A stretch of DNA of 64,000 bases. Origin: Chloroflexota bacterium. GTDB lineage: Bacteria; Chloroflexota; Dehalococcoidia; Lucifugimonadales; Lucifugimonadaceae. The notes below the pieces were generated by a model. The model worked only from the letters and a program-made list of their open reading frames with translations, was not told the DNA's origin and did not search any database. The position numbers were made by a program, and so were the translations under genes. Of this stretch, positions 35,750 through 43,727 are shown piece after piece; within the stretch, counting starts at the first letter, position 1; every line of letters starts with the position of its first letter. The stretch spans positions 62,001 to 126,000 of the forward strand of contig JAQBUH010000003.1 of NCBI GenBank assembly GCA_027624075.1. Direction: 5' to 3'.

Positions 35750-35969
35750 TGGGCTCGGTGGTGTGAGCAGACTAGACCTGGCTCACACAGACTAGAGAGT
35801 ATTGGCGGTGGCCGGCGTTTTCGGGCGTGACGCGGGTCTGGCAGTCTGGCGCCTGATTTCTGCAGAGCGCTCTAATGAAGTCATACGTGGACTGAGCGGC
35901 GATGGCGCTTCCAGAATGTGGAGACAATGTAGAGCCGTAGTCCCGGCTCCGGCCATGCGAGAAGCTCTC

Positions 35970-36833
35970 TCACGCCTTCTCCCCGGTGGTAATCGGGCAA
36001 CTGAGATCGTTGCCCCATAGCCGCCACGAACCGTCGAAGTTACGGACAGAGTCAAAGCCAAGCAGCTTCAGCACCCAGTATCCGTGCGCCGCACGGATGC
36101 CGCCCTGTCAATATGTGATCACGTTCTTGTCAGGTGTCACCCCGGCATCAGCCAGCATACGGCGCAACTCGTCTGCATGCTTGATGGTTGGCACGTCGCC
36201 GCCCGTGTGGAAGTTCAGCCACTCCAGGTGGACCGAGCCTGGTATGTACCCGCCTCGCAGGCCACCTCGCTTGTTGGACCCGTCCCGCTCACTGTCAGAG
36301 CGCACATCGAGGATCACGGTGTCGCGGTCTTCGATCGCCGCCAGCACATCCTCTTTTAAAGCGATGACTGCCCGGTTTTCGCGCGGCGTGAACCTGCCCG
36401 GTGGCGGTGACGGGACCTCTGTTGTCACGGCGCGGCCTTCTGCAATCCATTTCGGCAACCCGCCGTCAAGCATCTTTCCCCTGGTGTTGCCGTAGTAGCT
36501 GAGCGACCAGAGCAGCCGCAGGGAGTAGAGGCCGCCGTGCGAGTCTGTTGCGACCACGACCGTGTCATCGCCGATTCCGAGGCTGGACATCGTCTGTGCG
36601 AACTGCTCCGGGCCCTGGATGTGAGTCCTGTCCTCGCCGGAGGTCTTGTAGTAGTTGTCTGCCACGCCGGCAGCGCCGGGAATGTGCTTCTCGGCGTATT
36701 CAGGCGGGTAATTGGTATCGACGATACGCACGTCAGGGTCGCCGAGGTGCTCTGCGAGCCAGTCTGTTGTCACAAAGAGCGAAGGGTCTGCGTAGCCGCG
36801 CTTTTCCGGTGGAGTTATCTGTTGAAGGCTCAT
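35970..36833 (-). CDS. Rhodanese-type sulfurtransferase with Sec at the active site (in-frame UGA)
   Basis: A tandem-rhodanese sulfurtransferase of 287 residues when UGA 36108-36110 is read as selenocysteine. Residues 1-120 form the N-terminal rhodanese domain (LFVTTDWLAEHLGDPDVRIV, HIPGAAG). Residues 150-287 form the catalytic domain (VILDVRSDSERDG, GGYIPGSVHLEW). The strand ends DKNVITY, then UGA exactly where the nucleophilic Cys of the active-site loop belongs (CQGGIRA in relatives), and the frame continues QGGIRAAHGYWVLKLLGFDS to TGA 35970-35972. Stopping at 36108 would leave the enzyme without its nucleophile and last helix. A perfect 8-bp hairpin follows the UGA. The donor may be thiosulfate or 3-mercaptopyruvate. 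Confidence 0.88.
36080..36110 (-). promoter_or_regulatory. Sec UGA and candidate bacterial SECIS hairpin (rhodanese gene)
   Basis: On minus, UGA is at 36110-36108. A perfect stem ATCCGTGC/GCACGGAT (36098-36091 with 36087-36080) closes a GGC apex. The apex starts after 17 nt, the same spacing as at the GrdB-like gene. Confidence 0.75.
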
Positions 36834-37055
36834 CTGGAACGTTGTCCCTGGTTCTGCGGTGGCGGCGAAGGTTCTTTGCGGTCAGGCGGCCAATAGGGCG
36901 GTCGGGTGGCCAGTCCGGCGGGCCAAACCGATGGTAGCACCCGGAAGGTCAAGTAATCTCTTTGTGAAAAGGGTCACTACGTGGTAGCTTAATATCTCCG
37001 CGCTGCGCCCACCTGAACCGGAGTCCGGCACTCAGCTCCGGAATCTTAAGATCCA

Positions 37056-38333
37056 TTGCAGTACATCCTCGCAGGCCTGAATATCGACCACGCCCCGGTC
37101 GACCTGCTTGAAAAGGTCGCCGTCCAGCCGCACGAGCTCAGGTTGCGGCTGGAAGAGCTCGCACTTCACGCAGGCGGCGGAGTGATCCTGTCCACCTGTA
37201 ACCGAACAGAGATTATCGGCGCCTCGGCAGACCCGGAGACCGGGCTGGGCCAGCTCACTGATTTCCTGGGGATCCTGGCTGAACGCGCCGGCCGCAGTGT
37301 AACGCCGCCTCCCGCACTCAACGGGTCCGTCTATCACATTGTTGGCGATGACGTGATTCGCCACCTGTTCAGGGTTACCGCCGGGCTCGATTCCCTGGCC
37401 ATTGGCGAGGCGCAGGTTGCGGGGCAGGTCTCCCGTGCGCTCCAGGCGGCAGGGGAGAGCGGGTCCGTCGAGCCCATCGTCTCACGCATGTTCCACGCCG
37501 CTCTGCGCAACAGCCGGATGATCCGCAGGGAGACCGGTCTTGGCAGGGACAGCCTATCGATCTCATCCATCGGCCTTCAACTGGTCCAGCAGCACATCGG
37601 CGACCTGTCTGAGAAGACGGTGCTGGTGGTAGGCGCCGGTGAGACAGGCCGGCTTACGGCCCGGACTCTCAAGCATGTTGGGGTGCAGAGGATCCTGGTG
37701 ACGAGCCGCAGCGCCGAGCGTGCAAGGCTCGTGTGCGAAGAGTTGGATGGCGAGCCCGTGCCGTTCACCGAGATGGCATCCGCTATCAGCGAGGCTGATG
37801 TGGTGGTGGCCTGCACCGCCGCAATGGAGCCGGTTGTCGTCGCCAACGATGTCAGGGCTGCGATGAGTCTCAGGCCGGACAGGCGGCTCACGATACTGGA
37901 TGTCGGTATGCCAAGGGACGTTGAGCACTCTGCCGGCGATGTGCCGAACGTCGAGTTGTACTCGCTTGAGGAGCTGCACTCTATCGCGCAAGAGCACCGG
38001 CAGAGCCGGGTCGAGGCGGCGGCGCAGGCCGATGCGTTGATCGAACGCGCTGTAGAGCGATTTAAGGATCAACTGGTCGGCATCGGAGCAGAGCCTGTCA
38101 TCCGCACGCTCGGCTCCCGTGCCGAGGCGATGCGGGAGATTGAGTTGGCACGCGCTCTCGGCCAGATGCCGGACCTGCCAGAGGGCTACTCTGAAATCCT
38201 GGATGCCATGTCCCGGGCGCTGGTCAAGCGTATGCTTGCTGACCCGATCACTTATCTTCGCTCAGGAGTCAGTAAGTCCGCGGCAGAGGACGTCGCCCAG
38301 GTGTTCGACCTCGACCTGGACGTAACGGACTAG
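37056..38333 (+). CDS. hemA: Glutamyl-tRNA reductase
   Basis: A 425-residue enzyme reducing glutamyl-tRNA to glutamate-1-semialdehyde, the first step of C5 tetrapyrrole synthesis. The nucleophile Cys48 is in ILSTCNRTE. GLDSLAIGEAQVAGQVSRAL follows, then the NADPH-binding VLVVGAGETGRLTARTL, and a C-terminal helical dimerisation domain. The start is TTG 37056; no ATG or GTG gives the conserved QYILAGLNIDHAPV beginning. hemL follows 110 bp downstream on the same strand, so the pair makes aminolevulinate. Other hem genes are not in the window. Confidence 0.95.
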   Translation: MQYILAGLNIDHAPVDLLEKVAVQPHELRLRLEELALHAGGGVILSTCNRTEIIGASADPETGLGQLTDFLGILAERAGRSVTPPPALNGSVYHIVGDDVIRHLFRVTAGLDSLAIGEAQVAGQVSRALQAAGESGSVEPIVSRMFHAALRNSRMIRRETGLGRDSLSISSIGLQLVQQHIGDLSEKTVLVVGAGETGRLTARTLKHVGVQRILVTSRSAERARLVCEELDGEPVPFTEMASAISEADVVVACTAAMEPVVVANDVRAAMSLRPDRRLTILDVGMPRDVEHSAGDVPNVELYSLEELHSIAQEHRQSRVEAAAQADALIERAVERFKDQLVGIGAEPVIRTLGSRAEAMREIELARALGQMPDLPEGYSEILDAMSRALVKRMLADPITYLRSGVSKSAAEDVAQVFDLDLDVTD

Positions 38334-38451
38334 AGCGGCGTTTCGCCCCGCGCATATTAGAGTTAACGTTTGCGAACGGCGTAACTACTCGCGACCCCGG
38401 CCGCGAGCCGTACGCGACTTTGGGCCAATCTGTTCTCATGGAGTGTTGCCT

Positions 38452-39732
38452 TTGGACCGCAAGCGTTCATCTGAGTTGTTCGAGCAGGCGCAAAAGCTGA
38501 TCCCCGGTGGCGTCAATAGCCCTGCCAGGGCGTGGAACTCCGTGGGAGGCGTGCCCATCTTCTTCGCCCGCGGCCAGGGGTCGCATGCGTGGGACAGTGA
38601 CGGAAACTCATACATCGACTATGTCTGTTCCTGGGGGCCGCTGATCCTGGGGCACGCTCGCCCTGAGGTGATCAAGGCGGCTCAGGACGCGGCCGCCCTG
38701 GGGACCAGTTTCGGCGCGCCGACTGAGCTCGAGGTGAGGATGGCCCGGCTCGTTGTGGATGCGGTGCCGTCGATAGAGATGGTGCGGTTTGTGAACTCAG
38801 GGACAGAGGCGACGATGTCCGCTCTGAGGCTGGCGCGGGCCTACACGGGGCGCAACCGCATAATCAAGTTTGACGGCGGCTACCACGGCCACGATGACGC
38901 TCTGCTTGTCAAGGCGGGTTCCGGCGTCGCAGCGCAGGGCATCGCAACATCCGCCGGAGTCCACCCTGACTACGCGGCGGCCACAATGGTGGCCGACTTC
39001 AACAGCGTGGAGTCTGTTAAGAGGTTGCTTGAGGCGCACCGCGACGAAGTGGCTGCGATCATCGTTGAGCCGGTTGCCGGCAACATGGGCGTTGTTCCGC
39101 CCGCGCCGGGTTTCCTCGAAGGGCTGCGAGAGCTTGCGACGGCACACGGCGCTCTGCTGATATTCGACGAGGTGATCTCCGGATTCAGGGTCGCGTACGG
39201 CGGCGCACAGTCGGTCTATGGCGTGAAGCCTGACATCACGTGTCTTGGCAAGATCGTTGGCGGCGGCTTTCCGGTCGGCGCTTATGGCGCAAGCGAAGAG
39301 ATCATGCGGACTGTCGCTCCGCTCGGGCCGATGTACCAGGCCGGCACGCTCTCAGGTAACCCTGTTGCGATGGCTGCCGGCATTACGACGCTTGAACTGC
39401 TGAAAGAGCCGGGTGTCTACGAGGGGATTGCAGATACGACAGAGCGGCTGGTGAGTGGGCTGCGGAGCCTGTTTGCGCAGGCTGAGGCGCCGGCGCAGAT
39501 CAACAGCGTCTGCGGAGCTTTTACCGTGTTCTTCAATGCCCGTCCTGTGACCGACATGGCGACCGCCTCAGCGAGCGACATGGACGCCTTCGCACGCTTT
39601 TTCCATGCCATGACAGAGCGAGGCGTATACCCGCCGCCATCGCAGTTCGAAGCGTGGTTCGTATCGGCCGCGCATACGGCGGATGATGTCGAGCAGACCC
39701 TGGCCGCGGCGCGGGATGCGCTGACCAGCTAG
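38452..39732 (+). CDS. hemL: Glutamate-1-semialdehyde 2,1-aminomutase
   Basis: A PLP enzyme of 426 residues converting glutamate-1-semialdehyde to 5-aminolevulinate. The start of homology is RSSELFEQAQKLIPGGVNSPARAW. The PLP-lysine is Lys267 in CLGKIVGGGFPVG, FVNSGTEATMSALRLAR binds phosphate, and GGYHGHDDALL is also typical. TTG 38452 lies 8 nt after GGAG and gives the usual family N-terminus; GTG 38443 and TTG 38446 are upstream alternatives but sit inside that site. It acts directly after HemA and is probably co-transcribed with it. Confidence 0.95.
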   Translation: MDRKRSSELFEQAQKLIPGGVNSPARAWNSVGGVPIFFARGQGSHAWDSDGNSYIDYVCSWGPLILGHARPEVIKAAQDAAALGTSFGAPTELEVRMARLVVDAVPSIEMVRFVNSGTEATMSALRLARAYTGRNRIIKFDGGYHGHDDALLVKAGSGVAAQGIATSAGVHPDYAAATMVADFNSVESVKRLLEAHRDEVAAIIVEPVAGNMGVVPPAPGFLEGLRELATAHGALLIFDEVISGFRVAYGGAQSVYGVKPDITCLGKIVGGGFPVGAYGASEEIMRTVAPLGPMYQAGTLSGNPVAMAAGITTLELLKEPGVYEGIADTTERLVSGLRSLFAQAEAPAQINSVCGAFTVFFNARPVTDMATASASDMDAFARFFHAMTERGVYPPPSQFEAWFVSAAHTADDVEQTLAAARDALTS

Positions 39733-40166
39733 CCACGTCGCTCACAGAGTTCACGCTGTTCACAATCCGGCACGCCGGGCCGTGCAGGGTGCCCGAGCCT
39801 GTTTGCATTCGAGGCGAGTTCCGACTCTTACCTCCTTCCTGACCTGCGCCGCAGCCGTTCGGTTGCCGCGCCCGGGCCTTTTCCGATCTCATATTGCGCG
39901 TTCTCCCTGTGGCGACTGCGGGTACGCAGTTAGTCCAAACGCCCGATAGTTCCCCGTCAAGTCACCGATTACGCGTTGAGTGCCGGTGTCCAGAGTGGTG
40001 TGAGTGAGCCCCAACCGGTGTGGTGTTGCTGTCTCTCATGCGTTGTGCGTGTGAGCCGGTGACGAGGGACCCGGCGGTTGGCAGTTGCGACAGCTTGTAC
40101 AGGGGGGAGCCCGGGAGCCCGGGCGCCTTGCGAGCGGCACAGACGGCTCAGACAGAGGGGATAGTT
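39733..40166. other. 434-bp intergenic region upstream of the archaellin-like gene
   Basis: No convincing reading frame. GC-rich inverted sequence occurs near 40105-40125 (GAGCCCGGGAGCCCGGGCGC). The region probably contains the hemL terminator and the promoter of the archaellin-like gene. I could not assign -35/-10 boxes with confidence. Confidence 0.4.
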
Positions 40167-40880
40167 ATGAGTAAGAGGGGAACCGGTTCTCGTGAGCGAG
40201 GCATCACGGGGCTAGAGACTTCTATCGTGCTGATAGCGTTCGTGGTGGTCGCGAGCGTGTTTGCCTTCACAGTTCTATCTGCGGGTGTTTTCTCTTCCGA
40301 GGCGGCCAAGCAGACGATCTTCGCCGGCCTAAAAGAGACCCGTTCACGCCTTCGCCAGAACGGCAGCGTCTTTGCGTTCAGCGCCCAGGCTGGCACGACG
40401 CAGACGGTGTACAAGATGGTGTTCATCGTGTCGAACTCTCTGGCAGGCGAGCCGCTCGACCTGACGCCGCCGTACACGCAGGACGACAGCGGGCTCGACC
40501 CTGACTTCGACGCCACTGCGATTCCTGCGACGATCATCTCTTACGCAGACGAAGACCAGCGCAAGGGAGAGGTGCCGTGGACGGTGCAGTTCATCGGCAA
40601 CAACAACGGCGACCTCCTGATGGAGGGCGGGGAGAAGGCAGAGATCACGGTGTGGCTGATGGACCGTAACCATGCGATCCTCGAGGTTGACCCGAACGCG
40701 GTGCAGGTGATGGACACCTCGACTGCGAACGGCGGTGGCGTCGGCGGGCTCGAGGCAGGCGACGTGCTGATAGGCAAGAGCACACGATTCGTGCTTGAGA
40801 TGTCGCCTCAGATTGGCGCCTCGACGACGATCCAGCGCTCCATCCCGCCTGGGCTGCGGCAGGCGATGAACCTTAACTAG
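40167..40880 (+). CDS. Archaellin (archaeal flagellin)-like protein
   Basis: A 237-residue protein with a class III signal peptide. A short basic leader MSKRGTGSRERG is followed by ITGLETSIVLIAFVVVASVF, the conserved hydrophobic helix of archaellins that forms the filament core. SAGVFSSEAAKQTIFAGLKE follows. The likely processing site is after Arg11-Gly12, by a prepilin/pre-archaellin peptidase. The rest is beta-rich and acidic (IVSNSLAGEPLDLTPPYTQD, WTVQFIGNNNGDLLMEGGEK), as in archaellin D2/D3 regions. ATG 40167 follows AGAGGGG; the frame upstream of it is not protein-like. No archaellum motor genes (ArlF-J, ArlK) are adjacent. Confidence 0.85.
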   Translation: MSKRGTGSRERGITGLETSIVLIAFVVVASVFAFTVLSAGVFSSEAAKQTIFAGLKETRSRLRQNGSVFAFSAQAGTTQTVYKMVFIVSNSLAGEPLDLTPPYTQDDSGLDPDFDATAIPATIISYADEDQRKGEVPWTVQFIGNNNGDLLMEGGEKAEITVWLMDRNHAILEVDPNAVQVMDTSTANGGGVGGLEAGDVLIGKSTRFVLEMSPQIGASTTIQRSIPPGLRQAMNLN

Positions 40881-41031
40881 CGGGCTGCGGACCGACTGCC
40901 GCCACCCTCCTGCCAGCCCGGATGTGTAGCGCCCTGTAATGGGGCGCCAACGGGCCGGCCGCACGGGACGCAAAGTAAGGCACCCCCCTCGGCGATTGCG
41001 TCCGGCGGTCCGGTTCCCGCTGCAACTCAAG

Positions 41032-41067
41032 ATGCGCCCTTCCCGGTGAACTCCAGGGAGGGCGCAT
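41032..41067 (+). terminator. Hairpin between the archaellin-like gene and pgpA
   Basis: ATGCGCCCTTCCC (41032-41044) pairs with GGGAGGGCGCAT (41056-41067), a stem of about 12 bp with an 11-12-nt loop. A weak T-rich stretch (TTTCT) follows on plus. It lies between convergent genes and may serve both. Confidence 0.55.
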
Positions 41068-41075
41068 TGCGGTTT

Positions 41076-41534
41076 CTAAAAGAAGATAAGCCGGATCGCG
41101 TTCAGGACCACTGCTCCGAGTACACCGGCTGCGACATCGTCGAGCATCACGCCAAGCCCGCCGTGGACCTGCTCCAGTCTGCGGATCCCAAGCGGCTTCA
41201 GGATGTCAAGCACCCGGAACAGGAAGAAGCCCGCCAGCAGCCAGCCCCAGGTGGCCGGTAGAAACGCCACAGTGACCCAGACACCGACCCATTCATCTAT
41301 CACGACGCGCTTGGGGTCAGGGTCTGCCCTGGTCCCGGCTTTCTCGGCGGCCCACACGCCGGCCAGGGCCGTCACCCCGATCATGGCGAAAAACCACGGC
41401 GAGTCACCGGTCCCTGCGAACGGCAGCGCCCAGTAGAGCAGCAGCGCCGCGGCGCTGCCGGCTGTGGCCGGGGCTATTGGCCATAGGCCTGAGCCGAGAC
41501 CGGTTGCAACGAGTTCGACGGGAACGCGCCTCAA
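41076..41534 (-). CDS. pgpA: Phosphatidylglycerophosphatase A-like protein
   Basis: A membrane phosphatase removing phosphate from phosphatidylglycerol phosphate. Features are ELVATGLGSGLWPIAPATAGS (family GPGTxGS, here PAT), the acidic VVIDEWVGVWVTVAFLP, FLFRVLDILKPLGIRRLEQ, and DDVAAGVLGAVVLNAI. At least three hydrophobic helices are visible. TTG 41534 has GGAG about ten bases upstream and gives 152 residues, the usual length. GTG 41573 is an alternative; the frame reaching 41696 is not conserved. The Gly-to-Ala change in the PGT motif is unusual. Confidence 0.82.
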   Translation of the reverse strand: MRRVPVELVATGLGSGLWPIAPATAGSAAALLLYWALPFAGTGDSPWFFAMIGVTALAGVWAAEKAGTRADPDPKRVVIDEWVGVWVTVAFLPATWGWLLAGFFLFRVLDILKPLGIRRLEQVHGGLGVMLDDVAAGVLGAVVLNAIRLIFF

Positions 41535-41659
41535 GTATGTGCAGTCTCCGTGTGCGATGTTGTCGGAAATCACCGCCGGCCGCCGCTGGACAGAGCGTGA
41601 TTCCTGGCGATTTATAGCAGGGCGATCTCTGGCGAACAGACTACGCCTCGCCCCAAACG

Positions 41660-41690
41660 AAAAGGCCCGCCGGATCAACTCCGGCGGGCC
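41660..41690 (-). terminator. Intrinsic terminator after the DivIVA-like gene
   Basis: On minus, GGCCCGCCGGA/TCCGGCGGGCC (41680-41690 with 41664-41674) forms a perfect 11-bp stem with a 5-nt loop. TTTTCG follows. It ends the rsmD-coaD-DivIVA-like unit. Confidence 0.9.
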
Positions 41691-41712
41691 AGGCACAGGC
41701 GACGGGAGCTAC

Positions 41713-42303
41713 TCAGTCACCCACGGCCATATTCTGGGCGTCCAGCACATCGATGCCGGAACGCACCTGGCCCAGCGTGTCAGCGATCTTCTCTTCGAGC
41801 ATGAACAAGACCTCACGGGCGTAGTTGTCTGCGCCCCTGCGCCTCTCCGACGCATCCTTCTCCGCCCCTGCCAGCACCTGGTTCAGTTTTCCCTGGGCCT
41901 CCGAGACGATCTTAGTCGCACGCTCCTGTGCGGCATCCTCGATCTCAGTTGCGCGCTCATGTGCCGCCTTGACGATATCGGAATCGCTCAGCAACTCCTG
42001 AGCCTCTTTGTGGGCGGTCTCGATCTGTGATCGGCTCTGCTCTTCGGCCAGTGACCGGATCGTCGTCGCCTCTTCGTCCGCGTAGGCTCTTATGCGCCGC
42101 GCCTCCAACTCCGCCTGCTTGAGGATCGCCTCTTTCTGCCGCAGCACGGTCTGTGCGTCGTTCACCTGCGCAGGCAGCTCGCCTTTGAGCTCCTCGAGCA
42201 CTTCACTGATCTTTTCCAGGTTGACCAGCGTGCGTGCAGTGCCGGGCACTCTGCCGCCACTCAACATCTCCTCGAGCTTGGCTATGTGGTCCATCGATGC
42301 CAT
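41713..42303 (-). CDS. DivIVA-like coiled-coil protein
   Basis: A 196-residue, almost wholly helical protein. MDHIAKLEEMLSGGRVPGTA and TLVNLEKISEVLEELKGELP lead into a long charged Glu/Ala/Arg-rich coiled coil (about 45-180, QAELEARRIRAYADEEATTI), with a short C-terminal tail. This arrangement and the position next to coaD recall the DivIVA/cell-division-initiation or ATPase b-subunit-like proteins of actinobacteria and Chloroflexota. ATG 42303 follows GGAGG at 5 nt; an ATG 6 codons earlier is less well placed. A role in polar growth or division is inferred. Confidence 0.65.
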   Translation of the reverse strand: MASMDHIAKLEEMLSGGRVPGTARTLVNLEKISEVLEELKGELPAQVNDAQTVLRQKEAILKQAELEARRIRAYADEEATTIRSLAEEQSRSQIETAHKEAQELLSDSDIVKAAHERATEIEDAAQERATKIVSEAQGKLNQVLAGAEKDASERRRGADNYAREVLFMLEEKIADTLGQVRSGIDVLDAQNMAVGD

Positions 42304-42337
42304 TGTTGCCTCCATCGGCATTTCTGCGCCCGCTTGG

Positions 42338-42826
42338 CTATTGCGAACCGGCGCTCCTGAGCTTTAACAGCAGCGGCGCAAGGACGTTTTCAGGGACAAG
42401 CCTTGAGACGTCTGCTCCGAGTGCCGCAATTTCCTTAACCCGTGACGAGCTTACGTACTGGTACTCCAGAGAACTGAGCAGGCATGCGGTCTCCACATCG
42501 CCGATGTCCCGGTTCATGAGCGCCATCTCCCGCTCGTAGTCAAAATCGCTGCCGATGCGCAGTCCGCGGACTATCACTCCGGCTCCGTGCTCCTTTGCGA
42601 ACTCAACCGTTAGGCCTTCGTAGCCTGTGACCTGCGCGTTATGCACATGGCTCACCGTTTTCCGGAACATCTCTACGCGCTCTTCGCCCGAGAACATCAG
42701 CACCTTCGATGTAGTCTGGACGACGGCTACGATCACCTCGTCGAACATCCGTGCGGCCCTTTCAACCATGTCTACGTGGCCGTTAGTGACAGGGTCAAAT
42801 GTGCCCGGATATATCGCCTTCACCAA
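42338..42826 (-). CDS. coaD: Phosphopantetheine adenylyltransferase
   Basis: A 162-residue nucleotidyltransferase making dephospho-CoA from 4'-phosphopantetheine and ATP. The N-terminal IYPGTFDPVTNGH carries the TxGH nucleotide motif (His17), and YVSSSRVKEIAALGADVSRLVP carries the C-terminal ISSTxxR-like motif. GLRIGSDFDYEREMALMNR is diagnostic. It lies 6 bp after rsmD, the common bacterial pairing, and is followed by the DivIVA-like gene. Confidence 0.96.
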   Translation of the reverse strand: MVKAIYPGTFDPVTNGHVDMVERAARMFDEVIVAVVQTTSKVLMFSGEERVEMFRKTVSHVHNAQVTGYEGLTVEFAKEHGAGVIVRGLRIGSDFDYEREMALMNRDIGDVETACLLSSLEYQYVSSSRVKEIAALGADVSRLVPENVLAPLLLKLRSAGSQ

Positions 42827-42832
42827 CTCTTA

Positions 42833-43396
42833 TCAGGCTCCCTCGCCCGGCCCGGCGCCGCCGCCTGGTATTTGCCGGTAGACCGAAATCGCCGCATCGC
42901 CGTACCGCCTGCGCGTAACTATGCCGAGCCCCGCCAGAGCGTCAGGCAGCTCCGTCTTGTGGAAGTGCTCCAGCAGCACAGTCCCGCCTGCGGAGAGAAG
43001 ACCGTTGCTCTTGAGTCCCTCCGCCAGTGCTGCGAACGGGTCGTCAGCATACGGCGGGTCCGCAAAAACAACATCGAACGGCCCTTGCAGGTTTGGGAGC
43101 GATCGCAGCACATCGCCGCAAACGACCTTCGCCCGGGCCTCCGCGCCCTGTCTCTCCACCGCCGCCTTCAGGCTTTCGCAGCGGCTATGGATCTTCTCAA
43201 CCATCACTAGCCGCGCCGCGCCTCTGCGCAGGGCCTCCAGCCCGAAGCCGCCCAGGCCTGCATAAAGGTCAAGCACCGCCAGACCCGCAACGCCTTCCGG
43301 CCCGAACATCGAAAACAGCGCGGACAGGACTCGTGAAGTGGTCGGCCTGACCTCTCCGCCTCTGCCATGGCTCTGCTGGGGATGTCGCCGGGTCAA
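42833..43396 (-). CDS. rsmD: 16S rRNA (guanine966-N2)-methyltransferase
   Basis: A 187-residue SAM-dependent methyltransferase of small-subunit rRNA. Features are RPTTSRVLSALFSMFG, motif I VLDLYAGLGGFGLEALRRGA, and the catalytic FADPPYAD. The N-terminus is shorter than in many homologues: the usual leading strand MRVIAGxxxG is missing, and a charged MTRRHPQQSHGRGGE stands in its place. The start may be imperfect or the protein slightly trimmed. First gene of the rsmD-coaD unit. Confidence 0.92.
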   Translation of the reverse strand: MTRRHPQQSHGRGGEVRPTTSRVLSALFSMFGPEGVAGLAVLDLYAGLGGFGLEALRRGAARLVMVEKIHSRCESLKAAVERQGAEARAKVVCGDVLRSLPNLQGPFDVVFADPPYADDPFAALAEGLKSNGLLSAGGTVLLEHFHKTELPDALAGLGIVTRRRYGDAAISVYRQIPGGGAGPGEGA

Positions 43397-43727
43397 ACGC
43401 TCGGCTCCTCACCGGACAGACCCGCTCCCGGTCACATGCGCAACCCGGTATCGGATGACCTGCACACCGCATTATTCATATAGACGGCGGTTGCGAACAA
43501 TTCACTCCCAGTGCGCGTTTCGGCCATGTTTCCGGCCGAGCCGGTCACTTTGCGGTCAATAAGCGGTGGAGACCAGCCCGTTTTTCCGGCTGACCGCGGC
43601 AGCGGCAGCCCACTACAATGGCAAGTCTTATCCGGGCTAAAGCGTTAATGACTCGACCGGCCGACTTGATCTCCCCGGGGCTGCCAGTGCTGACCCGGGG
43701 GGAACTGCGGCTTCCTTTGAACAAGCT
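43397..43727. other. Divergent intergenic region between rsmD and lysS
   Basis: 331 bp without a gene. It must hold the promoters of both divergent genes. TACAAT near 43613 resembles a -10 box for lysS, but no good -35 box is seen at the right distance. Confidence 0.35.

Noticed and set aside
36108..36110. Reading the rhodanese UGA as a pseudogene mutation
   Set aside because: The downstream 45 codons remain conserved and in frame, and a hairpin with the expected spacing is present.
31417..36833. Search for further Sec candidates in OsmC and thioredoxin-like genes
   Set aside because: Both OsmC cysteines and all thioredoxin-site cysteines are encoded as Cys, and their stop codons fall at normal family ends.
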